A DNA stretch of 64,000 nt from Erythrobacter donghaensis (lineage in GTDB: Bacteria > Pseudomonadota > Alphaproteobacteria > Sphingomonadales > Sphingomonadaceae). A program made the translations under genes and the position numbers. The stretch spans positions 103,688 through 167,687 of the forward strand of contig NZ_MUYG01000005.1 in assembly GCF_002155425.1 (NCBI RefSeq), in the 5' to 3' direction. The notes under the pieces are model-generated. The model was given only the letters and a program-made list of their open reading frames with translations, had not been told where the DNA came from and searched no databases. Positions 16,803 through 25,037 of this stretch are shown here, piece after piece. How positions within the stretch are numbered: position 1 is the first letter of the stretch; each line of letters starts with the position of its first letter.

Positions 16803-17063
16803 TGTCCGGTTTGGGGTCGCTAGCTGAACGACAGCGTTTTCCTCTACGGGTCCCGAAGCCGAGGTGCTTTCCTACGCAAGGGCGATCTCCCAGCCTTGCG
16901 GTAATGCCACGACCGCACGCCGCGCTTTGCATCAGCACGAACCGCCTTCCAGCGGCTGTCAGCGCGAAGCCGGTATCTTCTCTCTGGACACTGTCTCAAG
17001 TGTCTCCAACACGCGCGCAACTCGGCTGTCTGAGGGTGCACGATGACCGAGCCGTCACACGCC
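16803..17063. other. Non-coding stretch downstream of the atypical gene
   Basis: I see no convincing gene here. The reading frame that opens at 16799 is Ser/Arg/Pro-rich without a ribosome site, and its composition looks random. Base composition is mixed like that of the preceding gene, so this is probably part of the same inserted segment. It ends at the flagellin terminator. Confidence 0.5.
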
Positions 17064-17094
17064 AAAAAGCCCGGAGCCTTGCGGCTCCGGGCTT
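17064..17094 (-). terminator. Rho-independent terminator of the flagellin gene
   Basis: Twelve-base perfect stem: AAGCCCGGAGCC at 17067-17078, loop TTGC, GGCTCCGGGCTT at 17083-17094. Read on the minus strand it ends in a T-run (17068-17064), 43 bases after the flagellin stop. Confidence 0.88.
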
Positions 17095-17136
17095 GCTTGG
17101 CCCGCCCCCAGGGGAATGGGGCGGGTGCGGGAAGGA

Positions 17137-17964
17137 TTAGCGCAGCAGCGAGAGCACGTTCTGCTGCGACTGGTTGGCCTGCGCCAGCATCGCGGTCGAG
17201 GCCTGGCCGAGGATCTGCGCCTTGGCGAGCGCGGTGGTTTCCACCGAGTAGTCGGTGTCCTGGATCCGCGAGCGGGCGTCCGACAGGTTGGTCGAGACGT
17301 TGGTGAGGTTGTTCACCGCCGACTGCAGGCGGTTCTGGCCGGCACCCAGCGTGGCGCGGGCGCTGTTGATCGCATCAAGCTCGGTGTCGACCGAACCGAT
17401 CAGCGTGTTGGCCGCAGTCGCGGTCGAGACGTCGTAGGAGCCCGCCGCACCGCCGTTCGCGGCGAGGCTGGTGAGGTCGGCCATGGCCAGGGTCACGGTG
17501 TCGGTGCCATTGGCGCCGGCCTGAATGTCGACCGTCGCGGTGCTGGCGTCGAACAGGACCACGCCGTTGAATTCGCTGTTGGTGATGACCTGGCCAATCT
17601 GCGCGGTCAGTTCGTCCACTTCGACCTGCATGTAGGCACGGTCAGTCGCGTCTTCGTAGGTGCCCGAGGCCGACTGGACAGCCAGTTCGCGGATGCGCTG
17701 GAGCATGTTGGTCACTTCGTTCAGCGCGCCTTCGGCGGTCTGCGCGAGGCTGATGCCGTCATTGGCGTTGCGGATGCCCTGCTGCATGCCGCGGATCTGC
17801 GAGGTCATCGAGGTGGCGATGGCGAGGCCGGCGGCGTCGTCTGCGGCGCTGTTGATGCGCTTGCCCGAGGACAGGCGCTCCATTGCGGTGCCGAGCATCT
17901 TGCCCGCAGCCACAGCGGAGTTGGTGGCGCGCAGGGCCGAGGTGTTGGTGTTGATCACGTTCAT
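17137..17964 (-). CDS. fliC: Flagellin
   Basis: The filament subunit, 275 residues, with the compact D0/D1-only form common in alphaproteobacteria. The N-terminus is MNVINTNTSALRATNSAVAA, with the SSGKRINSAADDAAGLAI block at about residues 32-49. The C-terminus includes DTDYSVETTALAKAQIL and ends QSQQNVLSLLR. The start at ATG 17964 has a GGGAG ribosome site; the longer frame to 18063 has no such support. It has its own sigma-28-like promoter and terminator, so it is transcribed alone, as expected for a late flagellar gene. Confidence 0.96.
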   Translation of the reverse strand: MNVINTNTSALRATNSAVAAGKMLGTAMERLSSGKRINSAADDAAGLAIATSMTSQIRGMQQGIRNANDGISLAQTAEGALNEVTNMLQRIRELAVQSASGTYEDATDRAYMQVEVDELTAQIGQVITNSEFNGVVLFDASTATVDIQAGANGTDTVTLAMADLTSLAANGGAAGSYDVSTATAANTLIGSVDTELDAINSARATLGAGQNRLQSAVNNLTNVSTNLSDARSRIQDTDYSVETTALAKAQILGQASTAMLAQANQSQQNVLSLLR

Positions 17965-18020
17965 TGTCAAAACTCCCGAATGGTCAGGCAGGACGAATTG
18001 GCCCGTCGCTGCTGGCCCAT

Positions 18021-18046
18021 AGAGCGGCCGTGATCCGGGATGTTTA
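18021..18046 (-). promoter_or_regulatory. Sigma-28-like promoter of the flagellin gene
   Basis: On the minus strand CTTAAAC (TAAA at 18046-18043) is followed 14 bases later by GCCGCTCT at 18028-18021. This is the same spacing and -10 form as at flgM. The expected start is near 18014, giving a leader of about 50 bases before ATG 17964. Confidence 0.65.
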
Positions 18047-18257
18047 AGCGGAAAAATTTTCATCGCGAAAACAGTCGATTGATTGGCGGCTGACAGTGTG
18101 TTGACCGCACAGGGCGATCCCGCCGCCGCTCGGGCCTAGGTGTTCCTCGCAGGGCCAATAGGGGAAGCTACGGGGGCTTAAATTTGCCTCGCGTCCAGCC
18201 TGTATGCGGCAGAGCTTTGCCACACACACCGGCAACCAGACGACAACAGGGGCAAGC

Positions 18258-19556
18258 ATGACGAAACCGGCGATCAGCGCGGGGCAGGGCGAAATGCCCG
18301 CGGGCGCGCATGATATCCTCATCAACATGACCGTGCCGCTGATGGGCGGGCGCTGGCAGCGCGACCGGATCGTGCTGGGCGAGAGCCTGCCGCCCACCAT
18401 GGCCGCGGCCATCGCGCGCAGCGGCAAGGTGGCGATTGCGCTGTCGCCCGCCGCCTCGCCCGCCATCGCGCTGAACGGCACGGGGCGGATCGCGCTCGCC
18501 TATGATCCCGCCGCCCCCGCAGCCGCGCGTCCGGCGCTGATCGCGGCCTCGGCGCAAGGCGGCTGGCCGGTGGCGGGCGACCCGCAATCGCTGGCGCTGC
18601 TGACGCTGGCAGAGCGCATCGCCGCGAGCGACATTCCCGTCCTTCTCGAAGGCCCGACCGGAACCGGCAAGGAGGTGCTGGCGCGCTTCGTCCACAATCT
18701 CTCCGGCCGCGCAGATGGCGCTTTCGTGGCGGTCAATTGTGCTGCCATGCCCGAAGCGATGCTGGAGGCGCTGCTGTTCGGCCACAAGAAGGGCGCCTTC
18801 ACCGGCGCGGCTGAGGCGGGCGAGGGGCTGTTTCGCGCGGCGGACGGCGGGACGCTGTTGCTCGACGAGATCGGCGAACTGCCGCTGGCGCTGCAATCCA
18901 AGCTTCTGCGCGCGCTGCAGGAAGGCGAGGTTCTGCCGCTGGGCGCGACCCGGCCGGTCAAGGTCGATTGCCGGATCATCGCCGCCACCAACCGCGATCT
19001 TGCCGCCGAAGCCGCCGCCGGGCGGTTCCGCGAGGATCTGCTCTACCGCCTCAACGTCTTTCCCCTGCGCCTCCCGATGCTGCGCGAGCGGGCGGCGGAT
19101 ATCGCCCCGCTCGCCTTTGCGATGCTGCTGCGCCATGCGCCCCAGACAGCCCCCGGCGCGCCGGGCCAGCCGGGCTGGATCGCCGATGCGGCGCTAGCGA
19201 TGCTCGAAGCGCACGCCTGGCCGGGCAATGTCCGCGAGCTCGAAAACGTCATCCGCCGCGCGCTGCTGCTGGCGGGCGAGGCGGAAGTGATTGGGCCGGA
19301 GCATATCATCTTCGACACCGCGGTGCGCCCCGTCGCCGATGCGGCCCCGGCGCTTGCGCCGCGCGGCCCGGCGCAGTGCTCGCTATCGGATGTCGCCTTT
19401 GCCTCGGAAGCGCGGGCGATCCTCGACACGCTCAGCCGCCACGGCGGCAATCGTGCGGCGACCGCGCGCACGCTCGGCATCTCCGAACGCACGCTGCGCT
19501 ACCGCCTCGCCTCGATGCGCGGGGCGGGGATGCTGGCGGCGGGAGGTGCGGCATGA
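18258..19556 (+). CDS. Sigma-54-dependent flagellar activator (FlbD-like)
   Basis: An enhancer-binding protein that uses ATP to open sigma-54 promoters. It has 432 residues from ATG 18258. Residues 1-115 form a degenerate N-terminal domain with no clear receiver aspartate. The AAA+ domain (about 118-350) has Walker A GPTGTGKE, an intact GAFTGA loop and Walker B GTLLLDEIGEL. The C-terminal Fis-type helix-turn-helix (about 395-425) reads NRAATARTLGISERTLRYRL. An upstream ATG at 18204 is possible; 18258 has AGGGG in front. It heads the fliE-flhB operon and is the obvious regulator of the three sigma-54 promoters seen in the window. Confidence 0.9.
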   Translation: MTKPAISAGQGEMPAGAHDILINMTVPLMGGRWQRDRIVLGESLPPTMAAAIARSGKVAIALSPAASPAIALNGTGRIALAYDPAAPAAARPALIAASAQGGWPVAGDPQSLALLTLAERIAASDIPVLLEGPTGTGKEVLARFVHNLSGRADGAFVAVNCAAMPEAMLEALLFGHKKGAFTGAAEAGEGLFRAADGGTLLLDEIGELPLALQSKLLRALQEGEVLPLGATRPVKVDCRIIAATNRDLAAEAAAGRFREDLLYRLNVFPLRLPMLRERAADIAPLAFAMLLRHAPQTAPGAPGQPGWIADAALAMLEAHAWPGNVRELENVIRRALLLAGEAEVIGPEHIIFDTAVRPVADAAPALAPRGPAQCSLSDVAFASEARAILDTLSRHGGNRAATARTLGISERTLRYRLASMRGAGMLAAGGAA

Positions 19557-19918
19557 ACCCCGTGGGTCGCGCCAGCTTCGGGATCGAGGACGTGATGGCG
19601 CTGCGCAGCCAGGTGCTCGCGCGCAGCAGCGCGCTGCGGCAGGTGCGCGCCGCCAGCGAGGCGAACGGTGCCATGCAGGCCCCGACCCGCGCGCCGGGCG
19701 CAGGCTTTGCCGATACGCTGCACACGGCGCTGAAGCAGGTCAACGCGGTGCAGGAACATTCCTCGCAAATGCAGGTCGCCTATGAACGCGGGGCAGTGAC
19801 CGACATCGCGCAGGTAATGCTCGCGCGGCAGGAGGCGGGCGTGGCTTTCGAGGCGACCTTGCAGGTGCGCAACAAGCTGCTCAACGCCTATCAAGACATC
19901 ATGCGGATGGGGGGCTGA
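19553..19918 (+). CDS. fliE: FliE, MS-ring/rod junction protein
   Basis: Links the MS ring to the rod and is the first substrate of the export apparatus. The 121 residues end in the conserved FliE C-terminus: VNAVQEHSSQMQVAYERGA, DIAQVMLARQEAGVAFEATL, RNKLLNAYQDIMRM. ATG 19553 overlaps the stop of the activator gene by four bases (ATGA), which fixes the start. fliF follows after three bases. Confidence 0.93.
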   Translation: MNPVGRASFGIEDVMALRSQVLARSSALRQVRAASEANGAMQAPTRAPGAGFADTLHTALKQVNAVQEHSSQMQVAYERGAVTDIAQVMLARQEAGVAFEATLQVRNKLLNAYQDIMRMGG

Positions 19919-19921
19919 TAG

Positions 19922-21586
19922 ATGGCCGAGGCTGCACTTCCCGTCCCCGCCGACATCCCCGGCCTGCCCGCTGCGCCGCAAGCTGCAAGCGGCTGGCGCA
20001 CCATGCTGCCGCCGCCGCTGGCAGGCTTCGTCAGCCAGCCTGCACTCGCCCGCGCTTTGCCTGCGATGGGCGGGCTCGGCGCGGTCGCAGTGGCAGGCGC
20101 GCTGTGGATGGCGATCTCGTCCGGCCCCGACCGGGTGCTCTACGCGAGCCTTACCGATGCCGAGCGCGCCAAGGTGGTCGAAACGCTCGAAGCGGGCGGG
20201 ATCGACTACGGTATCGACAACGGGACCGGCGCGATCACCGTGTCGGAAGGCGACGCCTACCGCGCGAAGATGCTGGTCGCGAGCAATGCCGGGATCGCCG
20301 CGCCCGAGGGGGCCGAGGCGATGCTCGACGCGATGCCGCTCGGCACCTCGCGCACGCTGGAAGGCGAGCGCCTGCGACTGGCGCGCGAACGCGAGCTGAT
20401 GCTGACGATCAAGGAGATCGACGGGATCGAGAGCGTGCGCGTCCACCTCGCCACGCCCGAACGATCGGCCTTCGTGCGCCAGACCAACCCGCCGTCCGCC
20501 TCGGTCATGGTGCGGCTGGTGAGCGGGCGCAGCCTGTCGCAAACGCAGGTCGAGGCGATCGTCAATCTCGTCGCGGCCAGCGTGCCGGGGATGAGCGCCG
20601 ACGCTGTGCGGGTGGTCGATCAGAACGGCCGCCTGCTGTCCGACCCGCGCGAGGCGGCGGGCGAGGGGCTGACGCTGCAGCGCGAGCATGAGGCGAAGCT
20701 TGCCCAGCAGATCGACGCGCTGCTCACGCCCCTGCTGGGGGAAGGCAACTTCTCCGCGCAGGTGCAGGTCGAACTCGACACGCAGGAAGTCACCACCGCG
20801 CGCGAGACCTATGAGAAGGAAGGCGCGATCCGGGCCGAGAGCGCCCGCAATGCGACCCGCACCGGCGCTGCGCCCGCAGGCGGTGTGCCGGGCGTTCCGG
20901 CCAATACGCCGCCGCCGCAGGCCGAGCTGGTCGACGGCGCGCCCAACCCCGCACCGCCCGCAGCGCCGGGCAGCGCGACCGACACCGAAACCGCGACCGA
21001 TCGCTCTTACGAATTGGGCCGCGAGGTCGCCGTCACCACCGCCGGGCCGGGGACTTTGAAGAAACTCTCGGTCGCGGTCGCGGTGAGCGATGCCGCGCTG
21101 AAGGCCGCCGCGCCGATGACCGCGCAGCAATTGCAGGCGCTGGTGAGCGCCGCCGTGGGTGCCGATACCCAGCGCGGCGACCAGGTGCAGGTCGTCGCGA
21201 GCAAGTTCGAGCCCGCCGATCTCGAGCCGCCCGCCTTCTACGAAGCGCCGTGGTTCGCGATGCTGGTGCGCTATGGCACCGCGCTGCTGGCGGTGCTGCT
21301 GGTGCTGCTGCTGGCGGTGCGCCCGCTGATCGGCAAGCTCAAGGGCAGGGGTGAAGCTTCGGCGCCTCCCGCCGATGGCGCTGACGGCACGCTGCTGGCC
21401 GGGCGAGCGGAAGATGCCGACAACGCGCCCGACGCTGACAACACCGGCGCGGCGATTACCGATCTGCCGCGTCAGGTCGAACTCGCCCGGCGGCTCGCCG
21501 TGCAGCAGCCCGAACGCGCGGTCGAAGCGCTCCAGCGGATGCTCGAAGCGCCCGACAGCCCGCAGCCGGAGGCACAGGCGGCATGA
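19922..21586 (+). CDS. fliF: FliF, MS-ring protein
   Basis: The base of the motor, 554 residues. Two membrane segments: about residues 42-60 (GGLGAVAVAGALWMAIS) and about 445-470 (MLVRYGTALLAVLLVLLLAV). Between them the conserved ring-building blocks appear: VLYASLTDAERAKVVETLEA, LARERELMLTIKEIDGIESV, and HLATPERSAFVR. The C-terminal tail (about 520-554) is the FliG-binding helix region. Length matches the family. It overlaps fliG by four bases. Confidence 0.95.
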   Translation: MAEAALPVPADIPGLPAAPQAASGWRTMLPPPLAGFVSQPALARALPAMGGLGAVAVAGALWMAISSGPDRVLYASLTDAERAKVVETLEAGGIDYGIDNGTGAITVSEGDAYRAKMLVASNAGIAAPEGAEAMLDAMPLGTSRTLEGERLRLARERELMLTIKEIDGIESVRVHLATPERSAFVRQTNPPSASVMVRLVSGRSLSQTQVEAIVNLVAASVPGMSADAVRVVDQNGRLLSDPREAAGEGLTLQREHEAKLAQQIDALLTPLLGEGNFSAQVQVELDTQEVTTARETYEKEGAIRAESARNATRTGAAPAGGVPGVPANTPPPQAELVDGAPNPAPPAAPGSATDTETATDRSYELGREVAVTTAGPGTLKKLSVAVAVSDAALKAAAPMTAQQLQALVSAAVGADTQRGDQVQVVASKFEPADLEPPAFYEAPWFAMLVRYGTALLAVLLVLLLAVRPLIGKLKGRGEASAPPADGADGTLLAGRAEDADNAPDADNTGAAITDLPRQVELARRLAVQQPERAVEALQRMLEAPDSPQPEAQAA

Positions 21587-22626
21587 GCCTTGAGGATGCC
21601 CTGAACGACACGGCCCCCGCCGCACCGCCGCCCGCGCTGCTCAGCCGGGTGGACCGCGCCGCGGTGTTCCTGATGCTGCTTGGCGACGAGGAGGCGACCA
21701 GCCTGCTCGCGCGCCTCAGCCCGGCCGAACTCGAAAAGCTCGGCGCGGCGATGATGCAGCTGGGCGAGATCGAGCAGCCGCACATGGCCGAAGCGCTCGC
21801 CGATTTCGCGGGCGAGGCGGCGCGCGAGCTGCTCCCCCGCCGCGGGCGCACCGACCGGGTGCGCAGCCTGCTCGATAAGGCGCTGGGCCCGGCCCGCGCC
21901 GACTCCATGATGCAGCGGATCGAGCCCGATGCCCCCCCACGCAGCCTCGAGCTCGCGCAATGGCTCGCGCCTGGCGTGCTGGTGCGCCTGATCCTCGACG
22001 AACATCCGCAGGTGATCGCCGCACTGCTGCTGCTGATCGAGCCCGAACCCGCTGCCGAAGTGCTCGCCATGCTCCCGCTCGAACTGCAATCGCTGGTGGT
22101 CGAGAGGGTCGCCAAGAGCGGGTCGATTTCCGCGAAGGCGATCGCCACGATCGACACGCTGCTGACCCAGCGCATCACCGCCACCTATGGCACTGCTCCG
22201 CTGCTGATGGGCGGCCCGCGCGAGGCGGCGAACCTCATCAATCTGGCTGCGGGCGAGCTGCGGAGCACCGTGCTCCCCGCCATCGCCGAACGCGATGCGC
22301 CGCTGGCCGAGCGGATCGAGGAGGAGCTGTTCACCTTCGAAATGCTGTTCGCGCTCGACCCGATGTCGATGGGCCGCCTGCTGCGCGATGTCGACAACGA
22401 GAAGCTGGTGGATGCGTTGAAGGGCCTCAAGGAGCCCGACCGCGCGCCCTTCTTCGCCGCCATGTCGAGCCGCGCGGCGGACGGCGTGCGCGACGAGATC
22501 GAATTGCGCGGACGCCTCGTCAAGAGCGAGGTTGTCGCGGCGCAGAAGGCGATCGTCGAAATTGCCAAGGGGCTCGCCGATGCGGGCGAGATCGTGATCG
22601 GAAGCGGCAGTGGCGAATTCGTCTGA
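21583..22626 (+). CDS. fliG: FliG, motor switch/torque protein
   Basis: The C-ring component that contacts MotA. 347 residues. The middle domain has the EHPQVIAALLLLIEPEPAAE motif (EHPQT-like). The C-terminal torque helix is intact: SSRAADGVRDEIELRGRLV carries the charged Arg-Asp-Glu set equivalent to R281/D288/D289 of E. coli. The end AGEIVIGSGSGEFV is typical. The start overlaps fliF, and the stop lies 14 bases beyond the fliH GTG. Confidence 0.94.
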   Translation: MSLEDALNDTAPAAPPPALLSRVDRAAVFLMLLGDEEATSLLARLSPAELEKLGAAMMQLGEIEQPHMAEALADFAGEAARELLPRRGRTDRVRSLLDKALGPARADSMMQRIEPDAPPRSLELAQWLAPGVLVRLILDEHPQVIAALLLLIEPEPAAEVLAMLPLELQSLVVERVAKSGSISAKAIATIDTLLTQRITATYGTAPLLMGGPREAANLINLAAGELRSTVLPAIAERDAPLAERIEEELFTFEMLFALDPMSMGRLLRDVDNEKLVDALKGLKEPDRAPFFAAMSSRAADGVRDEIELRGRLVKSEVVAAQKAIVEIAKGLADAGEIVIGSGSGEFV

Positions 22627-23254
22627 TTGGCTCGTGGCGCTGGCCGAGCCCGAGATTGCCGAAACTGCCGCGCCGGATTGGCTGGCTTCGCTCGGCGCGC
22701 CCGGCGCCTTCCGTGAGGCGGCGCTGTTCGGCGAGACGCTGGGGAAGCCCGCGCCGCCTGATCCCGCGCCCGTGCCCGAACCTGCGTCCGATCCGCTCGC
22801 CGTGGCCTGCGCGCGCGCCTTTGCCGAAGGCGAGGCCGCCGGACGTGCTGCTGCCGAGGCCGAGAGTGCAGCGCTCGCCGCCCGTCAGCGTGCGCTGCGT
22901 CTGACCTTCCGCGCGCTCGATGAAGCCGCGCTTGGCGTGCTGGCCGACGATCTGGCCGCCACCGTGCTCCACCTGTGCGACAGCGTGCTGGGCGAGGCTG
23001 CGCGCGATGCCGACGCCCTGCGCGCGCGCTGCATCACCGCCGCGCGGCGGATCGGTGGCGCGCCTGACACGCTGGCGCTCCATCTCCATCCCGATGACAT
23101 GGCCCTGCTGGGCGAAGAGGTGCTCGCCGCGATGCGCTGCGTGCCCGACCCGGCGCTCGAACCCGGCAGCCTGGTGATCGAGGGGCCGGACGGCTCGGTC
23201 AGCGATGGCCCTGCCGCATGGCGCCGTGCGATTGCGGCGGCTCTGCGCGGATGA
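22610..23254 (+). CDS. fliH: FliH, negative regulator of the export ATPase
   Basis: Binds FliI and couples it to the C ring through FliN. 214 residues. The N-terminal half is acidic and Pro-rich, followed by a helix with AFAEGEAAGRAAAEAESAAL. The C-terminal domain (about 110-214) includes the stretch DPALEPGSLVIEGPDGSV, similar to the FliH/HrpE family. The GTG start at 22610 lies inside the end of fliG. FliH is poorly conserved, so position between fliG and fliI adds much to the assignment. Confidence 0.85.
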   Translation: MANSSDWLVALAEPEIAETAAPDWLASLGAPGAFREAALFGETLGKPAPPDPAPVPEPASDPLAVACARAFAEGEAAGRAAAEAESAALAARQRALRLTFRALDEAALGVLADDLAATVLHLCDSVLGEAARDADALRARCITAARRIGGAPDTLALHLHPDDMALLGEEVLAAMRCVPDPALEPGSLVIEGPDGSVSDGPAAWRRAIAAALRG

Positions 23255-24585
23255 TCGGCGAATTGCAGCTCGATCTGGCGCGGATGCGCGCCGCGCGGCC
23301 CGTGGGCGGGCCGGTGCTTAACGGGCGCGTGGTCACCTGTGACGGCGGGCTGATCGAGGTCGCGGGCCTGCCGCTGCCGGTCGGCTCGCTGGGGCTGATC
23401 GAAAACGATGCGGGCGCGGAATGCCTTGCCGAGGTGATCGGCTTTCGCGCCGGGCACTCGCTGATGATGCTGCTCGGCGATACGATGCTGCTGCGCCCGC
23501 GGGCGCGGGTGCGCGCGCTGGGGCAGCCGGGTGAAGTGCGCGTCGGCCCGGCGCTGCTGGGCCGCGCGGTCGATGCGCTGGGCGAGCCGATCGACGGCGG
23601 CCCGCGGCTCGATCTGCCGCAGATCTGGCCACTTGCCGGGCGGCGCGAGGGCGCGCTGGAGCGGGCGAGCGTGCGCGAGCCCTTCGATTGCGGGGTGCGC
23701 GCGGTCAATGCGCTCGCCGCGATGGGTGTGGGTCAAAGGCTTGGGATCATGGCGGGGTCGGGCGTCGGCAAGTCGGTGCTGGTCGACACCATCGCAGGTC
23801 ACGCGGTTGCCGATGTCACCGTGGTGGCGCTGATCGGGGAGCGTGCGCGCGAGGTCTCCGACTTCGTCAATCGCCACATGGCTGGACACCGGCGCGGGGG
23901 CATCGTGGTGGTCGCTGTCCCCGCCGATCACGCGCCCAATCTGCGGCTGCGCGCGGCGCAATATGCCAGCGGCATTGCGGAGTATTTCAGGGCGCAGGGC
24001 AAGCGGGTGCTGCTGATCCTCGACAGCCTCACCCGCGTCGCCCACGCCGCGCGCGAGCTGGCGCTGGTGCTGGGCGAGCCCGGCGCGGCGCGGGGCTATC
24101 CGCCAAGTGCGCTGACAGCGGTCACCCGGCTGGTCGAGCGCGCGGGCAATTCCGCGCGCACCGGCGGGGCGGTCACGGGAATCTACACCGTGCTGGCCGA
24201 CGGGGACGACACCAACGATCCGGTGGTCGACACCGCGCGCGCGATCCTCGACGGGCATATCGTGCTCTCGCGCGAGCTGGCGAGCCGGGGGCATTACCCC
24301 GCGATCGACATTCCCGCTTCCCTGAGCCGGGTGATGGACGATCTTGTCCCGCGCGATGTGCTCGAGGCCGCGCGGCGGTTGCGCGGTCTGATCGCGGCGC
24401 GCGAAAGCGGGCGCGATCTGGTGATGATGGGCGCCTACCGCGCGGGCGGCGACCCGCTGCTCGACGAGGCGCTGGCGCTGTCGCAGCCGATCGACGCCTT
24501 CCTGACGCAGGCGCGCGGGGAGGCCGAGCCGCTGGCGGCAAGCCATGCGGCGCTTTTGGCGCTGATGGGCAATGCCGGTGCGTGA
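23251..24585 (+). CDS. fliI: FliI, flagellar export ATPase
   Basis: The F1-beta-like ATPase of the flagellar type III system, 444 residues from ATG 23251. Walker A is AGSGVGKSVL (about residues 168-177); Walker B is RVLLILDSLTRVAHAARELA. GERAREVSDFV and the Pro-Pro-Ser-Ala loop of GEPGAARGYPPSALTAVTRL are present. ATG 23251 overlaps the fliH stop (ATGA) and is preferred over the frame extension to 23218. Fully typical. Confidence 0.95.
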   Translation: MIGELQLDLARMRAARPVGGPVLNGRVVTCDGGLIEVAGLPLPVGSLGLIENDAGAECLAEVIGFRAGHSLMMLLGDTMLLRPRARVRALGQPGEVRVGPALLGRAVDALGEPIDGGPRLDLPQIWPLAGRREGALERASVREPFDCGVRAVNALAAMGVGQRLGIMAGSGVGKSVLVDTIAGHAVADVTVVALIGERAREVSDFVNRHMAGHRRGGIVVVAVPADHAPNLRLRAAQYASGIAEYFRAQGKRVLLILDSLTRVAHAARELALVLGEPGAARGYPPSALTAVTRLVERAGNSARTGGAVTGIYTVLADGDDTNDPVVDTARAILDGHIVLSRELASRGHYPAIDIPASLSRVMDDLVPRDVLEAARRLRGLIAARESGRDLVMMGAYRAGGDPLLDEALALSQPIDAFLTQARGEAEPLAASHAALLALMGNAGA

Positions 24586-25015
24586 GGCGCGCCGCCTTGC
24601 GCTGCTGCGGCACCAGCGCCTGATCGCCGAAGTCGCGCGCAAGCAGGCGCTGCGCACGCTGGCCGAGGCGCGCGATGCCGAGGCGCGTCACCATGCGCTT
24701 GCCGCGCGAAGCCGCGCGCTGGTCGATGCGGCCGCGCCGGGGGCGGGGGCGACGACCGGCGCAGCGCTGGCGGCGCGCGCGGGATTCACCGCCGGGCTCG
24801 CCCGGATCGCCGACAATGCCCGCGATGCCGCCCGCGATGCGCAACGCCAGAGCGCCTGGCAGATCGAAAACCTCGCGCAGGCCGAAGCCCGCGCCCGGCG
24901 CCTGACCGAGCGCGAGGCCGAGGCCCGCGCCGCGCTCGCTGCGGCAAAGGAACGGCGCGAGGCGGCGCGCGACGTGCCGCTGGCACGCAAGTTGCAGAGC
25001 ACTCCGCACACCTGA
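24572..25015 (+). CDS. fliJ: FliJ-like export chaperone/stalk
   Basis: A 147-residue, almost fully helical, Ala/Arg/Glu-rich protein. It has a two-helix coiled coil: about residues 10-50 and 85-140 (QAEARARRLTEREAEARAAL). FliJ acts as the stalk inside the FliI ring and recycles chaperones. Sequence alone would be weak evidence, but size, coiled coil and place directly after fliI are as expected. Its ATG lies 14 bases inside fliI. Confidence 0.82.
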   Translation: MPVREARRLALLRHQRLIAEVARKQALRTLAEARDAEARHHALAARSRALVDAAAPGAGATTGAALAARAGFTAGLARIADNARDAARDAQRQSAWQIENLAQAEARARRLTEREAEARAALAAAKERREAARDVPLARKLQSTPHT

Positions 25016-25037
25016 CCCGCTTGCCGAGGACACGCCG

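Noticed and set aside
16799..17140. Possible 113-residue gene after the atypical gene
   Set aside because: No ribosome site, no recognisable pattern, and it runs through the flagellin terminator.
23218..23250. Longer fliI start at 23218
   Set aside because: It would overlap fliH by 37 bases and add a cysteine-containing N-terminus not typical of FliI; ATG 23251 with ATGA overlap fits better.
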